64,000 nucleotides of DNA from Saccharina japonica (lineage: Eukaryota > Sar > Phaeophyceae > Laminariales > Laminariaceae). Position 1 is the first letter of the stretch. Every line of letters begins with the position of its first letter. Below, piece after piece: positions 45,101-57,100 of the stretch. Under the pieces are notes generated by a model. The model was not told the DNA's origin. It was given only the letters and a program-made list of their open reading frames with translations, and made no database searches. The stretch is from assembly GCA_008828725.1 (NCBI GenBank), contig MEHQ01000451.1:62001-126000 (forward strand), given 5' to 3'. The position numbers and the translations under genes are program-made.

Positions 45101-48100
45101 ACACGATGATTTTTTTGTACACGTACTACTGTACGTGCACCTGTGGCTCACAACGTGCACACGGAAACTCAGCAACAAATGTGGGTATGCTCGTGCCCGT
45201 GGAGGGTGTGGCAGGTTTCCACGGGGGTATTGACGGCGTTACGTCTAATCAGCATTGTGGCATGAGTCGAAACCAATGAACGCCGGAAGACCTCGGCCAA
45301 GTCGGCCAACATAGAGATTTTTCTTCGTTGTTTGCACAGCTACAAGCGTGAAACACAGTACCAAACCATACCGGACAACTTTGTTTTTCCCAGTGCCGAA
45401 TACTCATCAAACACAGCCCCCGAACCTAACGACATGTGACCGGTTGCAAAAACAGGGAATGCATGCAGGGGGGGGGAGCAAAGATCCTCGCGCTCACCCC
45501 CCTTCCCTCCACCTACTGAAGTGTTACGAGTGGCTCGCTCTCTTGCTCACCCTCCTGAATTGCTTCCGTACTTCCAGGATGAAGAAGAAGAGCGGCACAA
45601 GCCCAATCCATATCGGAAATACGATGTTTGTGACGATTTTGAAGGTGCCCACCTGCCCTTGCCCGACGGGACGGAAGCAAACGGCACCAGCCAACGTGGT
45701 TAATTTCAACGTTTTGTTTTGTGGTTGCCCAGCGGATCAACGCGCCCTTCCCCTGTTCCGGTGATGTTGCTGCAATAACTACCCACCTCTCGTTTTCGCG
45801 CCATTCAAACATTTGGCCGCCAAAATTAGGCACACGACTTCGCGGGTCAGTGTTGTGATCGGAGCCAGGGATATTTGACCCATCCCTGTCTTCCTCTGAA
45901 GTGGAAATTGCGTATATTCGAATATTCGGTGTGTAGTCAATAAAGGATACAATATGGCGAGGGCCACCCCAAGAAACCACACCAACATGACCCCCGAGAT
46001 CTCGCATTGCACCAAATGCCGAGTAAATTACATATTTCTCTGCCTGCCTCTCGCTCTCTGTCTCTAGCTTTTCTTTGCATCTACCTGTTATCTGCGTCCC
46101 TTTCTTCTGTTCCTGCCTCTAGCACTCTCTAGCCACGCGTTTGAGAAGGACAACTATAACAGCACACCCACACACGCACACACACGTGGACGGGTGGATA
46201 CGTGAGTAACTGACCGAGAAATTGAGGTCAGCCGCGGAGAAGACGAGTTTATCGGAACTGGAGACGAGCGCAAGGCCGCGGTAACACTGCGCAAGCCCGG
46301 CACTGTACGCGAACCACCCGGAATAGATATGGAAGTGCTTGTTCGCCTGCCAAGAAAGGGGGGGCAGGAAGGAAACATCGTGCAACCCGAGTTTACGTAG
46401 GAGAAAAGCCGACAACTGGCCAAATACAGCTACGTATTGCGAACGAACGGGACGCATCCGCGTGGGAAAACGAAATAGTCTTAAGCGTTACTATTGCGGA
46501 GATTCCGTCGGTGTGTTATGATTTGCGGCACCTAAGACACGTACTGATAACTGACCCGGTGCAACGGTGAAAAGTTGTTGCTCTTGCCCGAAAGCGCCCT
46601 GGCACGAGCCCATCCAGTCACAATCTGGAGGACGATCGCTCCAACCATGTAGAACCCTTAGCAGATGAACGAATTAGGTAACAACGGAAAGGAGGAAGGG
46701 AGAGCGAAGGATACTGTGACCCGGGGTTTTTCCAACACGCGGGCGCCCACCCCGCCTCGACAAAAGGCCAATATCGTCGACAAACACAATTCCACGCGTA
46801 GTTGTCGTTCGCAGATATGTACGAAGAATTAGCCGTGCAAAAACGGTAGGCACGTATTATAATAATAGCTTATTTGATATGTGCACGGGGGAAGGAGTAT
46901 CGTAGCAATACGGTTCGCGCCTTTTGATTGCTGATGCACGGGTTTGTAGGCGTCGTACCAATATATTATTGTGTTGATTTGTAGTTCGGATGCAGGCATT
47001 GTATGCGTCGGGAGAGGGGGCATCTTCGTTTACTACAGCCAATGCATCGCCGTTTTGTATCGTACAACTGGGGCGCTGCCTACGATTTAACTCAGTAACC
47101 CCTCCTACGCCCCTCGAACAGTGTCAATTGTTTCCTCCCTCCGTCTTAATCCTGGGTTCCTCATCCGTTCGTACATGTCCTCACCCCACTTGGCGTGACT
47201 TGAGTTGTGCGGACCCCCTGTGGTGAAGATGGCCGTGATGGCAAGAGGAAGCAACGCCTCGGCACAGATAATCATGCTATCCTCGTGCACTTCCCACCAA
47301 AGCTTGCCCATGAGTGTTGTTTTACCCTTGCGGTATCTGCCAATCACGGAAGCCAGAGCAAACAGAGCAACAAGGGAGGGGGGTCCAGGTGGTACGCGGG
47401 GTGCTAGCTGAATTGTTTCCAAGAGGGATATTCTAGGTGACACCAGGCGTGGTATCCGCGTGTGTTTGTGTGACAAATCACACATCGATTTCGCGTGTAC
47501 CGATTATTATTCCTACGCAGAGAGATACGAGATAAAGCACACATCGCAGATTAAAAGGATAAAATGGCATGCAACGCCAAACGTACTGTAGAAAAAGTCA
47601 GGACAAAAACCCTTGAATGTTCAAGAACCACATGGCATAGAGGCTGTATAGTCAAACATCTACAGGCGTGCATGCGCAAACACGACGGACCCTGGGGCAC
47701 CCGCCGTCCGCGAACCTCCGCGCGTTGCCGCCAAGAAGCCAAGCTGTTGACAGTGAGAACAGGAAGAGGGGACAAGAGGCATCTCTGAAAAAGCAGGCAA
47801 TTGTAATTCTACGGTAGCCTCGAGATGTCTTAGACATTATCTGTGAGAATGCTTCCACTGTCGGCCTGGTCTGGCCAGCACAGGCATAGACTGCTGATTG
47901 CGTTGTTCGTACAGAGACAATAGCCATCATATATACTCCCGGGTTAAATCACGGCTCTTCCCAGCCAAGACTAAAAGAGCACAAACGAAACAGGTAAATA
48001 CACCACCCCTGTAGATGCCATCTGCGACTGTCTCGAAAAGCAATCGCAAGATCAAAGCCTGTCCCGAAACGGAAGCAACTATTTATCTACGTATGTACGA

Positions 48101-51100
48101 CGTCGAGACGAAACCAAGCAGCTCCTAAATTTTCGCTACCGCTTGTACGCCGCTCTGGCGAGTGGCTCTGTATCTCACTCAAATTTAGAAAATTAAACAC
48201 TAACTTATTGTGTTGTCGCCGAGTAGCGAACAATGCCATGGCGGTGCACATCACGAAAACAAAAGGCCGAAAAACTCAAGAATTATACGAAACAAGTTGG
48301 GCACTCGGTCGAGTGGCTCTCATCGGCTGCAAATTAATGCCTCAAAAGCGACCCCCTCCCGCCGTAGTAGCAGACTACACTATACACCTACCGTATTACG
48401 CGGGTGATACTATTAGTAGCATAACACGCTCCCTTGGAAGAATTCCCAAGCTGATATTCTCGAGGAGCGATGCGTGCACGTAACGATGTTGTCGAGATCC
48501 TGTTTAAGCCATCTTTCTGGTTATGTGTCCCCCCCTTTTCACGGAGGTGTGATATCAAGTAATAGAACTTCAATTCAGCGTACGGTGCGCCTTGCAACAA
48601 CACATGTACAGGAACATATGTGTTCGTCTGTCCTCGCCAAGCTGGTGGTGACCTTCAGCGCGCCAGCAACAACGCGACAAGGCGACGTTTCTCTTTCTCA
48701 TAAACAAACTCAGAAACAAACGTATCGAAGAAGCACAACAACACGACAAACACAAGCAAGTGGCGGGCCGCTCTCTTAAGTTACACCACGGCTGCCATTG
48801 AGGGTGCCATTGAGGGTGCCATTGAGGGTGTCATTGAGGCCGATGGCCTATAGAGGGTCTCACCTGGCCTGGTAGAGGCCGTACGGCGCGACAATCAGCC
48901 AAGCTACCAGCAGCAACGCGCCATGGAGCGCGTAGTATTCGCTGGAGCCGTTGCCGCATATGGAGGTCACGGTGCCGTTCGCAAAGTCCAGCATGACACT
49001 CCCGCGCTGGTCTTTTGTGTGGATGCCGATGCCCTCACCCAAACGCCACGCGTACACGACAGGTGTGTCCTTTCCCTCTGCAGTGTCGTTGGTGAGCGAG
49101 TAGTCCTGCGTGCCGATAGATAAGCGACGGTGGAACAGAAACGGGAATGGGGCGATAGCGACGAAGACAACCACGATTAGCTCATGCGCCCAGACGACGG
49201 CGGGTTGGAAAACACGAAGCCAATTCGATGGCGCGTCTCGGGTCACGCTCGACTCGTTGGCCGTCCCCATGAGACAATTTTACATTGCGATCCGATATTA
49301 TTCACGAGATGATAGCTCGGTACTCGCCGCAACAGTGGTGGTCATAGACAGGCGTATCGATTGCACAAGATTGACACCTTCGAATAGTCGCGCGTCGGTG
49401 TCCATCACGCGCTAAACAAAAATATAGAATACAACGAACCAAACAGGCGCGAGGGTACCAAACGTATACGAGGCACCAGGTGTGAAAAAACTCCATCATG
49501 CTAGACAACGTCTGCGTAGGGGTGTACGTGCTTCATGAAATAAAGAACGCAGTCGGCTTGAGAGGTTGAAAGCCGATAAGTAACCGCTGCCGACGCGTGC
49601 CAGCCATGCTGTCACACTGTACGCCCCCGATGGTCACTCACAGAACGGTCGTCTCCCGTGCTCCATCTGGCGAACGTGACGCTGGTCCAGTCTCCGTCGT
49701 ACTGAGTACTCGTGACAATGAGGCCGTCAGCGTCCTCGTCATCATACGGAGGCTGATCATGACTACAGACAGAGCCCGAGTCGAATGGAAATACAAAGGA
49801 AGTAAGTCGAGAGGAGGAGGGGGGCTAGTGAGAAGGGGGGGTATTTTCACTTTCCGAAAAGTCTCCATGGAATAGTCGTCGAGCAGATGGATGCCAGCGC
49901 GCCTTCACGGGAAGACGTATTGGTATTCCCTCTCACATGATTTCACGCAATTTCCAGTCCCGATAAGTTGGAGGAAAGCGCGTGCGCGGGGGCGGGGGGT
50001 CTAGTGAGTCTAGTGAATGGTGTCAACGCTAACCCTTTTAGAACTTCAGTCCCGTTTTGGGGACAAACCACTCTAATTCTTAGTAATTTGTCCCCAAAAC
50101 GGGACTCCAGTCCTATAAGGGCTAAGATAAGGGTAGTTTATTTTACCGCGCGTGCTAAGATAAGGGTAGTTGATTTGTTTTGCCATTTTTTTTTCTGACT
50201 GACGGGCGGGGCTCTCCAACTCTTTGGCCAGCGTATTGTGATAACTTCGTTGGTATCATCGACGTTTTTTCGACATGTGCCCAGGTTGTGGTGTTCTTCA
50301 TCGAGTTGAGCTTTCATTGCCTCAAGGCCGGGTTTTGGGTGGGGTTTGCAGCCCGTATACTATAATAATGCACTAATCAAGTGAGGAACCTGATAAACTA
50401 TTAGGTGCACCCCTGCCTTGATATAGCATGAACCATAACAACATTCCCACTGGTGATACACCACGCGCGATATTTGGGTGAGAGCCCTACCCCAGTAAAA
50501 CAAGCGTTTAGACGCACGCAACTGACGCTGTCACGCGATAATGCTTCATACACTCTTTCGTGAACAGAGCTTCACATTTTATGCGGCCTGTCTGATTAAC
50601 CGTAGCAACCTCCACCCGCGCGCCCCACCCACCCTTTGGTCCCCGAATGGTCTGTGCAATTGGCCGAGTCTCCCGCGGAAACGACGCATATGACGAAGTC
50701 GTTGGTGTTCGCCATGTCTTCCCCTCCGAATCCGACGGCCTGTTTTGTTTGATGAGGAGACACAGCAAAGGCGCCACGGACAGTATAGAGAGTGACAACA
50801 GCAGAAGCGGCGGCAGAATAGAGACCACGGGGGAGGTGAGGTCGGAAGTACTTTACGGTCGTATATAGGGACCAACCGACAAGAAACAACACAAAATTGC
50901 ATAGCGATACGCACAGACACAACACGTGCAGACGAACATGGTGTGTTCCGGACTTCGGCATACGCCACTATGGTGCCCCCGCGCTCGCCGTTTGACGACG
51001 GCAGCGGATTATTCGCATGAGAAAAAACTCTCTCCACTCCGCCAGCTGAACGCGTGAACACGTTTCCCCCGCCTGCTCTGCCGTTTCCGCGTGATCAGCG

Positions 51101-54100
51101 TGTCGAACTAGCCGCCATTGGCACCAGTTTCGAGCGGTTCGCCCCACCCTGTCAAAACACGCGTGCCTTGGGAAACACTCGCCAATAGGCATCCGAAAAG
51201 CGCATGCGACATAACGAAATCCACCGAGTGGGCAACGGCCACCGACTGAGCGACAATGCCAGTGCTAGCCCAATCTCTTGTGGAAACTCTTGGGCTCATA
51301 GGTTATGTATTTAAGCTCTCACGTGCCGGGGCCCGCGAAGGGTCTACTCTTGCAGCCGCCGAGAAAGTGAACAGAATTACTGAACCAAAGCCTTCGACCG
51401 GCCCCGAAAGTACCCCCGCGCTGAACCTGACTCGCGGCGACTAGGCGTCAAGAGCTTGTAAGATGTATCTGCACGGCATTGGTCGATATGTATGTACTCG
51501 ATGCAAACAATCATATTGCACGATCGTTACGACGACTAACTCACAGCGCCCACCCCGCCTGGTTCATGAGCCCCTTACTCACGATCATTCCTTGCGGATG
51601 TACTCCCCTTGCCGATATCGTCATGTGCATCATTGCACGTCCGATTGCTTCAGACCCATTCCAGGCGATCTTGAACCTGCGTCGTCAAGGACGCACGCGT
51701 GCGGAGGGAGTTGGGGGCGGCGGCTGATATGCTGCACCAGGACGATAGCAGTTCCCGCCGGACGGGTCGGCCAATAGGCAGGAACCCTGCTGCGCACTTG
51801 CATTGCTGCGACAGTCGAGAAGCCTCTATCAGGGTAGCGCCGGAAACGGATGCGCGATACCGATCAAAACACACCTTCCGTTCGCATGATGAGGAGTTAA
51901 AGGATAAACTGATACCGATGAAACCGCCCTTTTCGTTCGCCCTACGATATAAGGAGCCGAAGGATAACCCCCTCTGCATGTTATCACACGCACTGTGCGA
52001 ACCTAACCGTAAGTGTTCAATGTCTTGCACAGAAGCCTTCAAGCGCCTAATTTACCCCCCTTTAAAACTGCGCCCAGGGCTCGGACAACTGCTTGGAAAC
52101 AGGATCGCGATTTTTTCTGCAGTAGTGGCAAAAGAGATAGTATGAACCCCAAACAGAGCTAGCAAGTACCGGGACCTAAGGTACAGGTGGTGCACACTGA
52201 AGGCTCACCCATCTGCAAGAACGGCCTCTTTGAAATCGGTCGAAGAAGACGTCGGCGATACGCCCGTGCCAACAGCCGTGAAGGTATCCAGGGGTATGGA
52301 CGAGACCAAGGAGTTGTCTAGAATAAGATCGCTCAGCGTGGAGAGTTGGGCGTTCTCGTTCTGCGAGCTGTGCGAGTGATAGTGACGGTCGCCCACGATA
52401 GCCCTGTACATTTGCTCCAAAAACACAGCCTTGGGCAATAAGAACAAGAAGAGCAAAGAACGAACGCAGGAAAATATCAAATATTAATGAGCGTGCGCGT
52501 CTCAACGCCGTGCTGCCGATCGGCGAACATTAACAACCTCCACAGTGAAACTAGTGGAGAACGATAAAACCGTTTCTCGAGTGTGGAGGCGTGTCGCGAA
52601 TGTAAAGCACGTCCCGTTTCTCCCGCATCGTGTCTTCAGCTAGAACGGCAAACGACGACGCAGAGCAGGACGAATCCAGCACGAAGTACATCAACAACGA
52701 TGTATCGCAAACGATAAAACTCGGATAATTTCCACGAGCACCTCGAGTCGGAACTTCAGCCTTAGATACATAGCTTGGTATTTTATGGATGGCGTCGTGG
52801 TACATGCCCCCCCTCCCCTGCCCCCGGTCGCAATTTTACCCGCAGCAAGGGTCCGGCAAACGATCCGCTTCCGTCATCATTTTCGGCCAACGCTCCCGTG
52901 TAGGCATCCAGCACTTCCACATCGCCGTAGGTGTCCGCCAGCCGCCCTTGTATCGTATCGTCCGATGTGATGTCCTGGAAGGTCGCTGCCCGAGAAAACC
53001 CGCATGCCTGCCGCACATCATTGTACGATGGGATACCTTCCGCCCGAGTACAGATAGAGGGAGCAACGGAGAGCAGACATAGAAAGAGACAGAGGGAGGC
53101 GGAGGCGGAGACCAGATCGCAGACATCAGATATTGGTCACCGTACTACATGTAAACCTACGCTGATGGCTGCGTAGCACGAGTAGACAGGAACATTGACG
53201 AGTTTAGATCAGCCAGCGTGGGAGATCCTATGCTGCGCATATCTCTACCGGCGGCAACCCCTCGCGCAATGCTTTGTTAACCTCGGTTTAGATTGCTCCC
53301 TTTGGTACACCTACTGCATTCATCGCTTGATGTTCATCTCGTCGTCCAAATACTCGTACCGTTCACTGTCCGGGATCCGACCGACTTGACGCCTATACCA
53401 GGTACCTGGTAGTCACCATTAGCGACAACTTCAGAGCGAACGCACGGACTCCACAAGGTTGTCAAAGTTGTTCTGGTCTTGTGTTACCCTGAGCGGAATG
53501 TATGCACTGTCTTCGAGCGAAACAACGAACCCCTGATTTCACGGTGCCCATGCTTTTGCGAAAGCGTAATTGAGCTGGGATTATCCAGTACCGCTTGCAA
53601 CCTGGGATAAGTAGCATCCTGAAAAACAAAACTCATATTCGCCAATAAACCGCACGCAAAGACGTCCCCACTGAAACAACGCCCCCTGACTTGTATATAC
53701 TACCTGTTACCGAGCAACTGGCCGAGGAATACTTGGTGCGGCGAAGGTGAAAGCAAGCCAGTCACGTCTACTACTGTCATTCCTACAACCCTCGAAGCGG
53801 GCATTCGTTTCATAAAAACATACCGACCGCCCTCTCCGCCACCAACCAAGGCCTCTCAGCGCTAGCTAACCCGTACAGACCCTACATTCTCCAGCATGGA
53901 CTTGGTTTTTGCCATCGTGCGAGAGCGTGTTTACCGTGCGACGAGATAGAAACATATATCTACGTGCCATTCCCGTTGCCCTGAGTGTAGTGGAGAACGT
54001 CAAGGGGACGGCCATCGTAGCCTCCGTCGAGGGTAATGGCTCATAGGGGGTTTTATGTGCGGAGCAATGCATGGTTTAATGCATCGTCATGTCGGGTCGG

Positions 54101-57100
54101 CTGTTGCATGCTCTCCCATTGTTCTACCCTGTTGTTTTGTCTGCGACAGTACTGCTGTAGTGCCTGCTCCGTTACTCACCGTGGTCCCGCCCCCTCTGGA
54201 TATCTATGATCGGTCGGTGGAATAGGAGCGATGACGGGGAAGCCTTCTCTGTAAGAGAAAGACCCACAGTTTGTGCGCTCGAGCACGCGGCCCCCCTGAT
54301 GATGGGCTCGATCCCGCCGATTCTCTCGACCAAACCAGCCACATTCGCGCTCGCTGCCGCCAGTCCGATTCCATGCTGTTATAGAAAACGCGTATGACGT
54401 TAACTGATTAGAGGTGAAATAGCATAGTGCACCACCAAGGTTGCCGGTCGGGGTGGACAATTGCCAGCGGCCGGGGGGGAATAAACGAGGTGCGGACAAA
54501 ACGAGGAAAACAATACATTTTATCACGCCGCTTGATGAGTGACCTGGGGCGTCGAGAAAGACTACGCCCGTGGGACTCCCTTATCTTTGATTACCTCATG
54601 TTTCCCTTTATGCCTGCCTACACATCGTGTGCCTCAAGGAAAACGGCACGTACCGCATACCTCATCGATGATGTTATAATTTTCGTCCCGCAAGCCCACG
54701 GTGGGCGGTAGGGCCGAGTAGAAGGCCGGGTTCGCGACAGTGGAAAACACGACGTCCGCGCCGGCGTTGGTCCTGACATCATAGGATCCGCTCATTCGAT
54801 CCAGTTGGCGGGACCGCACAATCTTTTCCATGGCGCTCAGCCGATGCGTCTGCCGACGAGGGTTCGCCGTGTTGTTACCGTTGACGTCGTCGTCGAAAAA
54901 GTTGTAAGCGGGTGACACGAGGTATCTTGCGCTTCCACCTACAAGGCGCTCGGAGAATTCGTGCTCTGATATGTGCTGGAACACAGAGATCGTCCACTGG
55001 CGGCAGATCTGGTACGCATCCTGCTCGGAGGGATCGGCGTCAGAGAATAATGGGGGGAGAGGGAGGCCCACCAATCACCGCCGCCCCTCGGATTGTGGTC
55101 CAATACAGGTAGGTGCATGATCATCGCCGAGGGCGCTTCTTCTTCAATTTCATAAGCATCGCAGCCCTAATTGCCCTCTGCCAGTCAATAAAAGGTATGC
55201 GAGCTATATAAATATTGTTCAAGCCTTTCTACCACGCAGGTAAAGCGTCGCGATCGTCTGCGACTCAAAACTGTAAACAAGGTCGCAACACCGACTTTTG
55301 ACTGGTTAAAGTATCGACATGGCCGGCGTGCAAAATAGACAGAGTTCCTCGTTTCGCCAAACCTCGTCTGTATGAGCGTCCCACGCTGGGGCCATTTGTT
55401 TGCAGCATCGGTTGTGTTCCCTCTGGAGAAGCGTCATGAGAGCGAACGTTACAGGCATTCTGGTTGGCCGCTGGTCCGCGACCTGTCGCAAATATAAATC
55501 GGACGGAACGGAGCAGCAACACGTTTCAGTAGAGCAAAAGCATCATCAAGCCCGCAAGAATCAGTGAGGTGTCGACGAGGTTTGGGGCAAGCTGTGCCTC
55601 CCAGTCGTGTGCCTGTCTACCTGCCTGCCTGCTTGCCTGGCACGTGTATGTCTGCAGCGTCTCTCTCGCGCGCACCACGCCTGCCTGGCGTGTCGTTTGT
55701 GCTGCCCTTTAGTATCGCGCTATAACAAATAGATTTTTCTCGAGTCCGTTTACGAGACTGTGCCTAACTCACGAGCCAGGTACCATCGGGCCGTAGGTGT
55801 GGCAGTCCATCAGCGGTAAGGTTCAGGTTGCCCGCATTCAGTGTTCGGAGAGCTGCCGCAGACTCCTCATCCCTGCCGTACAACCAGTCCAGGTCTATGT
55901 AGGCTGTCGCGTAGTTGATCGGACTTCTGGTTCCGTTGCCCTCGGCGCCGAGCGCGCTCTGTGACCTGTTGAAAGATATCGGCCCCGACAGTGATCCCCG
56001 GGGACACCATCCATCGGCGAGAGAGACATCGTCGCACGCGATGTCCAGCGGCTCTGATGCGTTGTCCCGATTCAAGAAAATGTCGTACCCGACGAGCAAT
56101 CCCCACCCCACGAACAGGGCGCTGGTTGTTGAGCTCGACGGTGGTGTGGACAGGAAAACCCCCGACAGTATCTCCCTTTAGTGTACGTCGTAAGGCCATG
56201 TTTAGAAAAACACGCACGCGGTACAGGGGGGGGGGGGGGAAGAGGCGGGCAATGAGGCCGTGGTCTATACCAGGTAGCAGTTAAGAGTTTAAGCTGGTAG
56301 GTATGGACTGGACGGTCGCTGTACCCGCTGCCGTTTGTGCGGTCAACGATGGCCAAGTCAGCGGTTACTACTCGCCAGCAAGTGGCAGCTGTCTGCAGCA
56401 AGTCGATCGCGCGGCCAGCACGCAAGACAAAGTGTATTACGTGTATGTCTGACGCGAGCGACTTGAGAATTCTTGCCTACAACGAGCCACTGCAACAACA
56501 ACTCCACCCGAGTAGCAATGTCCCCCTCGTCTTACCCTTTTCCGAACTGTGAGCAGCGGACAAGAAAGGCCACCAACCGGCGCCGGAGCGTGTTAAGTCC
56601 GTGAACATCTCCACGACAAGAAGTGGTGGATTGGAAACAGGGGGGCTGACCTTGGCGTTGGGCGGTCTTCCTCAGGAGGTGTCGATACCCGATCGGGGTA
56701 GCCTGCCCCTGTCACGCTGCGTAGCTACACAACACGTGGCATCGACGATGACGGCAGGGGGTGGTGAGCATAGCAGGTACCATGGGCGGGGTGGCGCAGA
56801 GAGGAGACATAAAGGTCGCAGACGCCGCACGAATACGGTCAGAACATGCGTTGCACCAGCGGTTGGGGCGCCGTCGTTGACGAAGACTGTGAAAACTGGG
56901 GTGTACATTGAAAATGGTATCGTAAAGAAACCGCGTGGCACAACCTCGTGTAGGCGGAATTCAACCAGCAGAGTCTAACCAGGCGACATGCGTACAAAGC
57001 AGGGGTTGATCTGGTCCCTCTACTCTGGCCTCGTGATCAAACACATGAGGGGTTCAAAGGGCTACGAGTATAACGGGAGGGATAATGCAGAAGAGAAAAC

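Noticed and set aside
51699-52145. Plus-strand 148-residue frame
   Set aside because: Lies in the intron between 52209 and 50850 of the opposite strand; no recognisable domain or bias.
52551-52805. Minus-strand frame considered as the next peroxidase exon (AEDTMREKRDVLYIRD)
   Set aside because: It looks loosely like the family, but no splice site brings it in frame, whereas 52840 joins 52429 directly to give GPLLRAVFLEQMYRAIVGDR, a better match.
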